From Streptomyces echinatus (GTDB taxonomy: Bacteria > Actinomycetota > Actinomycetes > Streptomycetales > Streptomycetaceae): a stretch of DNA of 64,000 bases. Made by a program: the position numbers and the translations under genes. The notes under the pieces were generated by a model. It was given only the letters and a program-made list of their open reading frames with translations. It ran no database searches and was not told the DNA's origin. The stretch lies in assembly GCF_014203595.1 (NCBI RefSeq), contig NZ_JACHJK010000015.1, positions 186,001 through 250,000 of the forward strand, given 5' to 3'. Shown one piece after another: positions 41,604 to 49,184 of the stretch; the first letter of the stretch is position 1, and every line of letters begins with the position of its first letter.

Positions 41604-42440
41604 ATGGCTTCCGAGGATGCGGACGAGAACGTGGACCGTGGGACCGGTGCGGGGACCGGCGGAGGGGCCGGCGCGGAAACCGGTGAAGGCACCGGCGCGG
41701 GCACCGATGCGGGGACCGGCGCGCCGGGCGGAACCGGCTCCACCCCTGCCGAGCAGCCGCTGGACCCGAAGATCGCCGCCGCGGTGGCCGCCGCCGAGGC
41801 CGCAGGGCCCGCCCAGGGCGAGACCGTCCGCGTCGACAGCTGGATCTGGGCCGTCCGCCTGATCAAGACCCGCTCCCTGGGCGCCACCGCGTGCCGGGGC
41901 GGGCATGTGCATGTGAACGGTGAGCGGGTGAAGCCCGCCTACTCCCTGCGTGTCGGCGACGAGGTACGGCTGCGGCACGAGGGCCGCGAACGCGTCGTGA
42001 TCGTCAAGCGCCTGATCCGCAAGCGGGTCGGCGCACCCGTGGCCGTCCAGTGCTACCTCGACAACTCCCCGCCGCCTCCGCCCCGTGAGGCCGTCGCCCC
42101 CGCCGGTCTCCGCGATCCGGGCGCAGGCCGCCCCACCAAGCGCGACCGCCGCGAACTGGAACGCCTCCGCGGCCTCGGCGGACCGGGCGGTCTCGGCGGC
42201 TTCTCCGGCTTCGGCGGACCGGGCACCTCTGGAGGCTTCGCCGGGCTCGGCGGGCCGGGCGGCCCCGGCACCGGTGCGACGGGCGGCCGTGGCGGATCCG
42301 GCGGGGCCGGCGGCCGTGGTGGTCGCCGAGGCTCCGGCGCGGCCGGTGGGCGCGGTGGCCCGGGCGGCCACGCCGGATCGGGGGGCTCCGGCCGCTCCGG
42401 TGGCTCTGGTGGCTCGGGGGGACGCCCACGCGGGCGCTGA
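41604..42440 (+). CDS. S4-domain RNA-binding protein with Gly/Arg-rich tail
   Basis: A 278-aa protein. Residues 75-150 are an S4 domain like that of Hsp15/RqcP, which bind ribosomes or stalled 50S-tRNA complexes: RVDSWIWAVRLIKTRSLGAT, ACRGGHVHVNGERVKPAYSL. Residues 1-55 are Gly/Thr/Ala-rich with GTGAGT-like repeats; residues 190-278 are almost wholly Gly with Arg, Ser and Pro (GGRGG, RGGRRG), an RGG-type disordered tail. Relatives are normally little longer than the S4 domain. No SD is visible; TAGGGT lies six bases before the ATG, predicting leaderless mRNA. Confidence 0.87.
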   Translation: MASEDADENVDRGTGAGTGGGAGAETGEGTGAGTDAGTGAPGGTGSTPAEQPLDPKIAAAVAAAEAAGPAQGETVRVDSWIWAVRLIKTRSLGATACRGGHVHVNGERVKPAYSLRVGDEVRLRHEGRERVVIVKRLIRKRVGAPVAVQCYLDNSPPPPPREAVAPAGLRDPGAGRPTKRDRRELERLRGLGGPGGLGGFSGFGGPGTSGGFAGLGGPGGPGTGATGGRGGSGGAGGRGGRRGSGAAGGRGGPGGHAGSGGSGRSGGSGGSGGRPRGR

Positions 42441-42466
42441 GCGGGCTCGGCACGGCGGCGTCCCCG

Positions 42467-42505
42467 CCGACGTCGGCCGGGCTCCCACTGCCCGGCCGGC
42501 GTCGG
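42467..42505. terminator. Bidirectional terminator between S4 and DoxX genes
   Basis: Fifteen-base arms (CCGACGTCGGCCGGG 42467-42481 and CCCGGCCGGCGTCGG 42491-42505) pair with one mismatch around a 9-base loop, between convergent genes. No T-tract is present. Confidence 0.75.
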
Positions 42506-42513
42506 TGGTGAGG

Positions 42514-42987
42514 TCACCGTCGGCGCAGCAGCCGCACCAGGTCCGCGTTGTGCGTCCGACGGGCCCAGGCGATCAGGGCGAGCGGTGTGATCAGGATCAG
42601 CGGGGTCGCCGCGTTCTCGCCGTCGAACGCGGTGAGCTGGACGAGGAACGCCCCCACCATCAGCGCCCCGAGGGCGGTGGCCGCCACGGCCTGCAGCACC
42701 GGGACCAACAGCGCGATCGCCCCGGCGAGTTCGAGCGCGCCGATGGCGTACATGGCCCCGCTGCCCCAGCCGATTCGGTCGAAGGACTCCACGGCGGTCG
42801 GATGCGCCATGAGCTTGGGCAGGGCGCTGGCGATGCCGTAGAACAGGGCGAGCAGCACCTGCACGACCCGCAGGGCGACCAGGGCTCCGCGCGCCCGGCC
42901 GGCAGGGGAACCGGCGGTGCCCGCGGACGTCATGGAGGGCGTGGAGGCCGTGGAGCGGGCGCCGACGGGGGCGGTGGTCTCGGACAT
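42514..42987 (-). CDS. DoxX-family membrane protein
   Basis: A 157-aa protein with four predicted membrane helices after a 33-residue Thr/Ser/Ala-rich head. Family features are VVQVLLALFYGIASALPKLM, the loop AHPTAVESFDRIGWGSGAMY and ALELAGAIALLVPVLQAVAA. DoxX-like proteins occur in sulfur or redox metabolism and stress responses; this one has no defined partner here. ATG 42987 has AGGAGAC-type SD on the minus strand (GGAGACCCGC). Convergent with the S4 gene across a strong terminator hairpin. Confidence 0.85.
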   Translation of the reverse strand: MSETTAPVGARSTASTPSMTSAGTAGSPAGRARGALVALRVVQVLLALFYGIASALPKLMAHPTAVESFDRIGWGSGAMYAIGALELAGAIALLVPVLQAVAATALGALMVGAFLVQLTAFDGENAATPLILITPLALIAWARRTHNADLVRLLRRR

Positions 42988-43304
42988 GCGGGTCTCCTGG
43001 CGAAGCGGTCCGGGTTGCTTTCACCGAGGCAGACCGGCCGGAAGCCGAGAACTCATCGCCGGAGAGCCACCCGATCCCGGGCCCCGGAGGAGCCCGGTCG
43101 GGCCGCCGCCACCGACCGCACTCCGTCCCGCCGGCCTGGTCGCGCCGCCCACCTATCCGATCTCGCCCTCCCACCTACCCGATCGCGCCCTCTACCCGAT
43201 CGCGCCCTCCCGCCATCCCGCTCGCACCGTCCCGCCGGCCCACCGACCCGCGCTCCGTCACACCCGATCGCGTCACCCACCGACCCGCACCGACCCGCGC
43301 TCCG
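42988..43304 (+). other. 317-bp gene-free stretch with several direct repeats
   Basis: Three related units at 43151-43172, 43173-43192 and 43193-43211 share CCGATC[GT]CGCCCTC. A perfect 21-bp direct repeat beginning CACCGACCCGCG occupies 43241-43261 and 43288-43308; its second copy contains the stop codon of the methyltransferase gene. No gene is supported. Confidence 0.8.
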
Positions 43305-43985
43305 TCACGCCGTCGGCACTGCCCTCACCCACATCCCGTCCGGTGTCAGATAGGTGTCCGCCTCCAGTCCCGCCTCCGCCAGCACCGACTCGAACCGCTC
43401 CTTCGTCAGGGGCCTGGCCAGGAACGTCTGGGTCCACACCGCGTCCGGGAACACATACTCCGCGCGGACCGAGTTCACCCCCTTCCCGGCCGGCTCCACC
43501 GAGGCGATGCGGATGGTGAAGCCGCTCGGATCGGTCCGCTCCCTGGGCACGTCGGTGTGGTAGTCCGGGCCCTCCCGCTGGATGAGCACGCAGCCGCCCT
43601 CCGCCACATGCCGGGCGCAGGTGCGCAACATGCCCCCGCGCACCTCCTCGTCACCGGTGTGCACCAGGAACGACGCGAGCATCACGACGTCGAACTTCTC
43701 GCCCAGGTCGAGGCTTTCGATGGTGCTGCGTATCGTGCGCGCCCCGCGGATCCGGGCCAGCATGTCGGCGGACTCGTCCACGGCCGTGACCGTGAAGCCG
43801 CGCTCCAGCAGGGGATGGGTCATCCGGCCCACCCCGCTGCCCAGTTCCAGGATGTGCGCCCCGGCCGGAACCGCCGCGGCGATGATGTCCGGCTCGTCGC
43901 CCGCCGGCAGCCGTGCGTACAGCTCGACCGCGCAGCCGTCCGGGGTGACAGCCCCGGGCCCCGTGCCCTCGTGTCCCTCACGCAT
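43305..43985 (-). CDS. Class I SAM-dependent methyltransferase
   Basis: A 226-aa Rossmann-fold methyltransferase. Motif I is AHILELGSGVGRMTHPLLER (about residues 34-53), with VTAVDESADMLARIRGA for ribose binding and FDVVMLASFLVHTGDEEVRG for the active-site strand; HVAEGGCVLIQREGPDYH is the following strand-turn. Start uncertainty: ATG 43985 has AGGA six bases upstream, while one four codons earlier lacks an SD. Substrate unknown. Co-directional with the acyltransferase upstream, 74 bp away. Its last codons lie inside a 21-bp repeat. Confidence 0.88.
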   Translation of the reverse strand: MREGHEGTGPGAVTPDGCAVELYARLPAGDEPDIIAAAVPAGAHILELGSGVGRMTHPLLERGFTVTAVDESADMLARIRGARTIRSTIESLDLGEKFDVVMLASFLVHTGDEEVRGGMLRTCARHVAEGGCVLIQREGPDYHTDVPRERTDPSGFTIRIASVEPAGKGVNSVRAEYVFPDAVWTQTFLARPLTKERFESVLAEAGLEADTYLTPDGMWVRAVPTA

Positions 43986-44059
43986 GTCGATCCTCATGCC
44001 CGGACAACGGCCCACCCTCGTACGCCCGTTCCCCTCCTCGCCCGGTTCACTCGTTCGAG

Positions 44060-45067
44060 CTATTCGGGCTGGAACGGGAACCATCCATGGCCGATGTACC
44101 AGTGGCCGCCGGCTCGCAGATGGTCCCCGACCGCCCGCTCCACGGACGTGCGGCGGGGCAGCTCGGCCACCGGCAGGTCCGGGTCTCCGAAGACGAACTG
44201 GACGGGCTCGGTGTCGGCCGGTTCGCCGTCCTCACGGGCGATACGGAACCGTTCCTGGAAGCGGACGATGTTGGAATCGGCGGGCAGGTACCGCCGCAAC
44301 GTCGGGTCGAGCAGCCAGGAGTGGCAGAGCACCGCCACCGGCCGGTCCGCGGGGTGGTACCGGGCGAAGAACTCACGGGCCAGCGCCAGGGAGCGGTCGC
44401 AGGCGGACGGGGTCAGCGGACCGTGGAAGTCGGGAATGTGCAGGTCAAGGCAGGGCGTTCCGGGTGCCGCGTCCAGTCCGGCGGCCGCCAGCACCGGCGC
44501 CGTGCGCCGCCCGAGCCGTGCCCGCTCGAACTGGAGCCGTCCCAGCTGGTACAGCTCGCCGCGGAAGTGCCGGACCAGCCAGCGCCACGCCTGCACCCCG
44601 GGCCGGCCGTGCCGCCTGCGGTGCACCGCGATGTGGCGCCCGAGGTCGGCCAGCGTGCGCCGGGTGACCTCGGCCGGGATGCCGCGCGCCCGCTGGTCCG
44701 CGCGGGTGCGGGGCAGGGCCGCGAGGAAGACGAACACCGGGAGGATGTCGGCCAGTTCGGCCGGTGCCGAGGTGAGCAGGGCGTCGAGCCCGGCTGTGCG
44801 GTCCGTGTCGCCGGACTCGCGGAACACCTCCTCGACGCAGTCCGCCAGGAGCCCGAGCGTGTCGGGGTCCTGGGTCACTCCGCGCCACCGGGCGACGAGT
44901 TCGTTGATGTCCTCGTGCGGCACGGCCAGGTCGAGGAGCAGTTCGGGCAGGTCGTCGGCGTCCGGCAGCACGGGCGGTTCCCCCTTCGGCCTCGTCGGGC
45001 GGCCGGGCGCCGACGGGCGGCACCGGCCTCCTCGGGCGGCTTCTGTCTCCACGGACGCGCTCTCCAT
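44060..45067 (-). CDS. Probable acyltransferase-domain protein (GNAT-like)
   Basis: A 335-aa protein. The first 30 residues are low-complexity; the rest resembles actinobacterial acyltransferase-domain proteins: PELLLDLAVPHEDINELVAR, AWRWLVRHFRGELYQLGRLQ, LHIPDFHGPLTPSACDRSLA and AVLCHSWLLDPTLRRYLPAD. The last conserved block is NIVRFQERF. Similarity to named families is only moderate, and an acyl donor or target cannot be given. ATG 45067 has GGAGGACGC as SD; frames further upstream run through the 25-bp repeat DNA and are not counted as coding. Confidence 0.65.
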   Translation of the reverse strand: MESASVETEAARGGRCRPSAPGRPTRPKGEPPVLPDADDLPELLLDLAVPHEDINELVARWRGVTQDPDTLGLLADCVEEVFRESGDTDRTAGLDALLTSAPAELADILPVFVFLAALPRTRADQRARGIPAEVTRRTLADLGRHIAVHRRRHGRPGVQAWRWLVRHFRGELYQLGRLQFERARLGRRTAPVLAAAGLDAAPGTPCLDLHIPDFHGPLTPSACDRSLALAREFFARYHPADRPVAVLCHSWLLDPTLRRYLPADSNIVRFQERFRIAREDGEPADTEPVQFVFGDPDLPVAELPRRTSVERAVGDHLRAGGHWYIGHGWFPFQPE

Positions 45068-45175
45068 GAAGCGTCCTCCACGGACACCTCGGGTCTCCGC
45101 GGACGGCGGCCGTGCGCGTCTCACCGGGCATGACCGGCCTGGATCAGCGGTCGCGCGCCGGGCGGCGCCCGGGTC

Positions 45176-45265
45176 GTCCCGTCGAGCGGCGTTCCCGGCC
45201 GGCCCGTCAAGCGGCGCCCCGGCCGTCCCGTCGAGCGGCGTTCCCCGTCGTCCCGTCGAGCGTTG
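45176..45265 (+). repeat. Tandem 24-25-bp repeats, intergenic
   Basis: Units start at 45176, 45201, 45225 and 45250 (the last incomplete). Units 1 and 3 share GTCCCGTCGAGCGGCGTTCC; unit 2 is one base shorter with three changes. The array separates the divergent acyltransferase and membrane-protein genes. Confidence 0.93.
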
Positions 45266-45313
45266 GTGCACGTCGTCATCGAAGAGTACGTTGCCCTCAG
45301 GAGTGATGGTCCG

Positions 45314-45652
45314 ATGCGTACGGGCAGTGAACCGGCGACCGCGCGCAGTCCCCTGCGAGCGCGGTTCTGGCTGAGCTTGTGGGGACTGCTCTGGGCGATC
45401 TTCGGCACGGCGGCGTTCGCGCTGGCCGGGCGCCCGGGCTGGGCCGCGGCGTGCGGCGTGCTGTGGCTGGTGATCACGGTCGACATGGCCATGATCCTCC
45501 GGCACATCCGTCAGGGCCCGCACTACCAGCCGGGCCCTGACGTACCGCCGTACCCGCCGCCGGACAACGGTCCGGCGTACCCGGGGCGGCCGGGGAGCCG
45601 GCGGCGGAGCGGACCGCCGTACCCGGGGCCGCCGAGGCACCGGCATCCGTAG
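45314..45652 (+). CDS. Small membrane protein with Pro-rich tail
   Basis: A 112-aa protein with two predicted membrane helices, FWLSLWGLLWAIFGTAAFAL and AAACGVLWLVITVDMAMILR, separated by only a short loop. The last 45 residues are polar and Pro/Gly/Tyr-rich (PPYPPPDNGPAYPG, GPPYPGPPRH), like many cytoplasmic tails of actinobacterial membrane proteins. I do not recognise the family. ATG 45314 has AGGAG at 45298-45302, a slightly long spacing; a TTG far upstream would extend it through the repeat array. Real coding is supported by the helices and codon usage. Confidence 0.7.
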   Translation: MRTGSEPATARSPLRARFWLSLWGLLWAIFGTAAFALAGRPGWAAACGVLWLVITVDMAMILRHIRQGPHYQPGPDVPPYPPPDNGPAYPGRPGSRRRSGPPYPGPPRHRHP

Positions 45653-45685
45653 CCGGGCGTAAAGCGGGCGACCGCCGGCCCGCCG

Positions 45686-46066
45686 TCAGTCGTCGAAGCG
45701 GGCGGCCTTCAGGTACTCCGGATTGGGGTCGAGCGCGGCGGCCAGCCGGAAGTGACGCTTGGCCTGGTCGGGGCGGCCCCGGCGCTCGTAGGTGCGGGCC
45801 AGGGCGAAGTGCGCGTAGGCGTTGTCCGGCTCGCGCTCCAGCACGATGGTGAACTCCAGCTCGGCGGGCCGCAGTTGCGCCGCCGCGAAGAAGGCACGCG
45901 CGCGGAGCAGCCGCGCGGCGGTGTTCTCGGGGTGCGCGGCGATCACTCCGTCGAGCAGCTTCACCGCGCCCCGCGGGTCCCGTGCGTTGAGCAGCTGCTC
46001 GGCGGCGCGGAAGTCGATGACATGCGTTTCCGGAGTACGTCCGGTGGAACCGCTGGTCTCGGGCAC
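45686..46066 (-). CDS. Tetratricopeptide-repeat protein
   Basis: A 126-aa all-helical protein made of three TPR units: AAEQLLNARDPRGAVKLLDG, ARLLRARAFFAAAQLRPAEL and AYAHFALARTYERRGRPDQA, whose Ala/Leu/Tyr spacing fits the 34-residue consensus. The end is RHFRLAAALDPNPEYLKAAR. TPRs mediate protein-protein contacts; the partner is unknown. ATG 46066 starts PETSGSTGRTPETHVIDFRA. It is 49 bp downstream of coaE on the same strand and may be cotranscribed. Confidence 0.85.
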   Translation of the reverse strand: MPETSGSTGRTPETHVIDFRAAEQLLNARDPRGAVKLLDGVIAAHPENTAARLLRARAFFAAAQLRPAELEFTIVLEREPDNAYAHFALARTYERRGRPDQAKRHFRLAAALDPNPEYLKAARFDD

Positions 46067-46115
46067 GGCTGAGTCCTTCCCTTGCTCAGGTGGTTCAACG
46101 CCCCGAACGCACGGG

Positions 46116-46733
46116 CTATTCCGTGTCCGCGGCCGCCTGTCGCGCCCGGCGCGCGAGGTCGTCCCACACCTCGGCGACGCGCTTCTTCAGCGCGTCCAGG
46201 GGTACGTCGTTGTCGACGAGGATGTCCGCGATCTCCCGGCGCTGTTCGCGGGTCGCCTGTGCCGCCATGCGCGCGCGTGCGTCCTCCTCGGTCATCTCCC
46301 GCAGCCGTACCAGCCGGTCGAGCTGGGTCTCGGGGCTCGCGTCCACGACGATCACGACGTCGTAGAGCGGTGCGAGACCGTTCTCGGTGAGCAGGGGCAC
46401 GTCATGGACCACCACGGCGTCCTCGGCCGCGGCGCACTCCAGCTCGCGGGAGCGGGCGCCCACCAACGGATGCACGATCGAGTTGAGGACGGCGAGCTTC
46501 TCGGGGTCGGCGAAGACGATCGAGCCTAGCCGGGGCCGGTCCAGGCTGCCGTCGGCGGTGAGGATGTCCGTCCCGAAGGCGTCGACCACGGCCGCGAGGC
46601 CGGGGGTGCCGGGCGCCACGACCTCGCGCGCGATGCGGTCCGCGTCGATCAGCACGGCGCCGTGCTCCACGAGCAGCCGCGACACCTCGCTCTTGCCGGC
46701 GCCGATACCGCCGGTCAGGCCCACTGTCAGCAT
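46116..46733 (-). CDS. coaE: Dephospho-CoA kinase
   Basis: A 205-aa enzyme that phosphorylates dephospho-CoA in the last step of coenzyme A synthesis. Walker A GLTGGIGAGKSEVSRLLVEH (residues 5-24), the CoA-binding VLIDADRIAREVVAPGTPGL, and VVVHDVPLLTENGLAPLYDV for the substrate lid are intact; the end RRAEIADxVxDN-like element reads REQRREIADILVDND. Length is standard, without the GrpB-like fusion seen in some actinobacteria. The ATG starts LTVGLTGG, so no other start is reasonable. It precedes the TPR gene. Confidence 0.96.
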   Translation of the reverse strand: MLTVGLTGGIGAGKSEVSRLLVEHGAVLIDADRIAREVVAPGTPGLAAVVDAFGTDILTADGSLDRPRLGSIVFADPEKLAVLNSIVHPLVGARSRELECAAAEDAVVVHDVPLLTENGLAPLYDVVIVVDASPETQLDRLVRLREMTEEDARARMAAQATREQRREIADILVDNDVPLDALKKRVAEVWDDLARRARQAAADTE

Positions 46734-46812
46734 GAGCGGAAGCTTAGGCCCTGCGGCCGGGGACCCCGCCGACGGCCCCGCGGCCGCCCGTCGACGGGGG
46801 CCGTAGGGACTT

Positions 46813-46878
46813 TGGTCTGGATCACGCCGGGCTCGCGGGCCGTGGTGCCCGATCCGGCGTGATCCGAACGAAAGACCC
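46813..46878 (-). terminator. Large hairpin after the PAC2 gene
   Basis: Perfect 12-bp arms GGATCACGCCGG (46819-46830) and CCGGCGTGATCC (46854-46865) enclose a smaller GGGC/GCCC hairpin. An outer GGTCT/AGACC pair (46814-46818 / 46873-46877) extends it up to the PAC2 stop codon. It probably ends the PAC2 transcript. Confidence 0.75.
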
Positions 46879-47816
46879 TAGTTGTCGCCCTCGCGCTCCG
46901 CCAGGAACCGCTCGAACTCCTGCCCGATCTCGTCCGCCGAGGGGATGTCGACGGGCTCGGCCAGCATGTTGCCCCGGGTCTCGGCGCCCGCGGCCGCGTC
47001 GTACTGGTGCTCAAGGCCCTGGACCAGCGCGGTCAGTTCCTCGTCGCCCTCCCGGATCTGCCGGTCGATCTCGTTCTGCGTGCGGTGCGCGTCCGTGCGC
47101 AGCGAGTGGGCCACGCCGGGCAGCACGAGACCGGTGGCGGCCGTGACGGCCTCCAGGACGGTCAGCGCGGCGTCCGGGTACGGGGAACGGGCGATGTAGT
47201 GCGGGACGTGCGCGGCGACGCCCAGGACGTCGTGCCCGGCCTCCATGAGGCGGTACTCGATCAGCGATTCCGCGCTGCCGGGCACCTGCGCCTCGTCGAA
47301 GGGGCTGCGGTGACCGGGGACGAGGTCGGTGCGGTTGCCGTGCGGGGTCAGACCCACCGGGCGGGTGTGCGGGACACCCATGGGGATGCCGTGGAAGTTC
47401 ACGGACAGGCGCACGCCGAGCCGTTCCACCATCTGCTGCACCGCCGCCGCGAACCGCTCCCACTCCACGTCCGGCTCGGGGCCGGACAGCAGGAGGAACG
47501 GGGCACCGGTGGTGTCCTGGACAAGGTGGACCTCTATGGCCGGGACCTCGTAGTCGGTCCAGCGGTCCCGCTTGAAGGTCAGCAGGGGCCGGCGGGCACG
47601 GTAGTCCACGAGCCGGTCGTGGTCGAAGCGGGCCACGACCTGGTGGGGCAGCGAGTCGAGCAGCCGGTCGACGATCTGGTCGCCGGTCTCGCCCGCGTCG
47701 ATGTATCCGTCGAAGTGGTAGAGCATGACAAGGCCGGCCGACTCCTGGGCGAGCGCCATGTCGACAACGGCGAGGCCCTTCGGCTCCCATGCGTACAAAC
47801 CCTGCGGATCAAGCAC
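46878..47816 (-). CDS. PAC2-family protein
   Basis: A 312-aa protein of the PAC2 (proteasome assembly chaperone) family, widespread in actinobacteria. Conserved parts: VMLYHFDGYIDAGETGDQIV, RARRPLLTFKRDRWTDYEVP, FLLLSGPEPDVEWERF and VRLSVNFHGIPMGVPHTRP, GVAAHVPHYIARSPYPDAA. The C-terminal 50 residues form an acidic helix (LAEPVDIPSADEIGQEFERF). A link to 20S proteasome assembly is known for the eukaryotic family; in Streptomyces it is an inference. GTG 47816 has AGGAGGAG about nine bases upstream. It ends in a large terminator hairpin. Confidence 0.9.
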   Translation of the reverse strand: MLDPQGLYAWEPKGLAVVDMALAQESAGLVMLYHFDGYIDAGETGDQIVDRLLDSLPHQVVARFDHDRLVDYRARRPLLTFKRDRWTDYEVPAIEVHLVQDTTGAPFLLLSGPEPDVEWERFAAAVQQMVERLGVRLSVNFHGIPMGVPHTRPVGLTPHGNRTDLVPGHRSPFDEAQVPGSAESLIEYRLMEAGHDVLGVAAHVPHYIARSPYPDAALTVLEAVTAATGLVLPGVAHSLRTDAHRTQNEIDRQIREGDEELTALVQGLEHQYDAAAGAETRGNMLAEPVDIPSADEIGQEFERFLAEREGDN

Positions 47817-47958
47817 TGTGACCGCTCCTCCTCGTGTTCGTCATCGACAACGTGCCCTGGAGCGCGGGAATTCCCGCGACACACCGCTGATCTGCGATCT
47901 CGTGCGGAACGTCTTGACGCCCCGTCACCTGGTCCCTACCTTCACGACCATCGGTGTT

Positions 47959-47985
47959 CATACTGACGTTCAGCGTTCATGTATG
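47959..47985. promoter_or_regulatory. Inverted repeat with GTTCA words before beta-helix gene
   Basis: CATAC (47959-47963) and GTATG (47981-47985) flank CTGACGTTCAG; GTTCA occurs three times within 26 bp. Possible operator in the 217-bp divergent region between PAC2 and the secreted protein gene. Confidence 0.3.
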
Positions 47986-48033
47986 GGAAATGACTGGCCC
48001 GTGACGACCCGTCCGTACGACAGGAGAGCAGCC

Positions 48034-48996
48034 ATGCGCATACGCACACCGCTCACCTCCCTGCTCGCCACGACCCTCGCCGCCGGCGGCCTGCTCGTGA
48101 CCGCCGACGGCCCGGCCGCGGCCGCCACCACCCTCGAGGTGACGACAGCCGCCCAGCTGAAGAGCGCGCTCGGCGCCGCGGGGCCGGGCGACACGATCCA
48201 CCTGGCGGACGGCACCTACACCGGGAACTTCAAGGCGACCACCCCGGCCACGGCGTCCGCCCGTATCACCCTCACCGGCTCCCCCCGTGCCGTGCTCACC
48301 GCCGGCGGCGGCTACGGGCTGCACCTGAACGGCGCCTCCTACTGGACGGTCAGCGGTGTGACGGTGACCGGCGGCCAGAAGGGCATCGTGATCGACTCGG
48401 CCCGGGGCGTCGTCGTGGACGGTGTCACGGTGCACGGCCTGGACATGGAGGGCGTGCACTTCCGCAACTCCAGCACGGACGGCGTGATCAGGAATTCGAG
48501 GATCTACGACACCGGGAACGACGGCCGTGGCATGGGCGAGGGGGTCTACGTGGGCACCGCGAACACGCTGTCCGACAAGAGCGACCGCGTTCAGATCCTG
48601 GCCAACACGATCGGACCGGACGTGGGCGGCGAGAACGTCGACATCAAGGAGGGCACGACCGGCGCGCGGATCGTCGGCAACACCTTCGACGGCAGCGGCC
48701 TGACCGGCGCGAACTACGACGACTCCTGGGTCGACGTGAAGGGCGACGACGTCCTCGTCCAGGACAACACCGGCACCCGGACCAGCAACGACGGCTACCA
48801 GACCCACACCCAGCAGTCCGGCTGGGGCTGCGGCACGGTGTTCCGGGGCAACAAGTCGACTTTGACCGGCGCCACCGGCTCGACCCAGCTGGCGATCGAT
48901 GTCACCAACAGCAGCACCGGCTGCAGGACGACGGTCTACGCCGGCAACACGGTGGCGGGCGGCAAGGGGCTGACGAACATCCCGCTCACCCCCTGA
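48034..48996 (+). CDS. Secreted right-handed beta-helix protein (pectate lyase-like)
   Basis: A 320-aa extracellular protein. Signal peptide: RIRTPLTSLLATTLAAGGLL with cleavage near AAAATT. The mature protein is built of parallel beta-helix coils with the typical Asn/Gly/Val ladder: GDTIHLADGTYTGNFKATTP, SGVTVTGGQKGIVIDSARGV, VHGLDMEGVHFRNSSTDGVI. Such folds are found in pectate lyases, chondroitinases and other polysaccharide enzymes; no definite catalytic triad can be assigned. Two Cys pairs near the end (WGCGTVF, STGCRTT) may form disulfides. AGGAGA at 48022-48027 sets the ATG. Confidence 0.88.
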   Translation: MRIRTPLTSLLATTLAAGGLLVTADGPAAAATTLEVTTAAQLKSALGAAGPGDTIHLADGTYTGNFKATTPATASARITLTGSPRAVLTAGGGYGLHLNGASYWTVSGVTVTGGQKGIVIDSARGVVVDGVTVHGLDMEGVHFRNSSTDGVIRNSRIYDTGNDGRGMGEGVYVGTANTLSDKSDRVQILANTIGPDVGGENVDIKEGTTGARIVGNTFDGSGLTGANYDDSWVDVKGDDVLVQDNTGTRTSNDGYQTHTQQSGWGCGTVFRGNKSTLTGATGSTQLAIDVTNSSTGCRTTVYAGNTVAGGKGLTNIPLTP

Positions 48997-49015
48997 CGAG
49001 GGCCGCGGTGACTGC

Positions 49016-49095
49016 CCAGGGGCGCGGGGCTGTACCGATATGCGGCTCCGCCGCGTGGGCGCGGCCAGCCGCAGCGCGCCCGGCAGCCGAGGGAC
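49016..49095. repeat. Dispersed Streptomyces intergenic repeat
   Basis: The sequence from CCAGGGGCGCGGGGCTGTA through TATGCGGCTCCGCCGCG to GGCAGCCGA is, from memory, a short element present between many genes in Streptomyces genomes. It contains a GCGGC-TCC-GCCGC hairpin. Only one copy is in this window. Its function is unknown. Confidence 0.6.
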
Positions 49096-49110
49096 TACCG
49101 GCCGGGGTCC

Positions 49111-49151
49111 GAAAACACCGAGGGGCCGTACCTCGAAAGGTACGGCCCCTC
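49111..49151 (-). terminator. Intrinsic terminator of rpsA
   Basis: Fourteen-base perfect arms (GAGGGGCCGTACCT 49120-49133 and AGGTACGGCCCCTC 49138-49151) with a 4-base loop. On the minus strand GGTGTTTTC follows the stem, giving a T-tract. It lies 34 bp after the rpsA stop and may also stop the convergent beta-helix gene. Confidence 0.9.
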
Positions 49152-49184
49152 AGCCTGCTATCGGCTAAGCCTCAGCGGCTGCGT

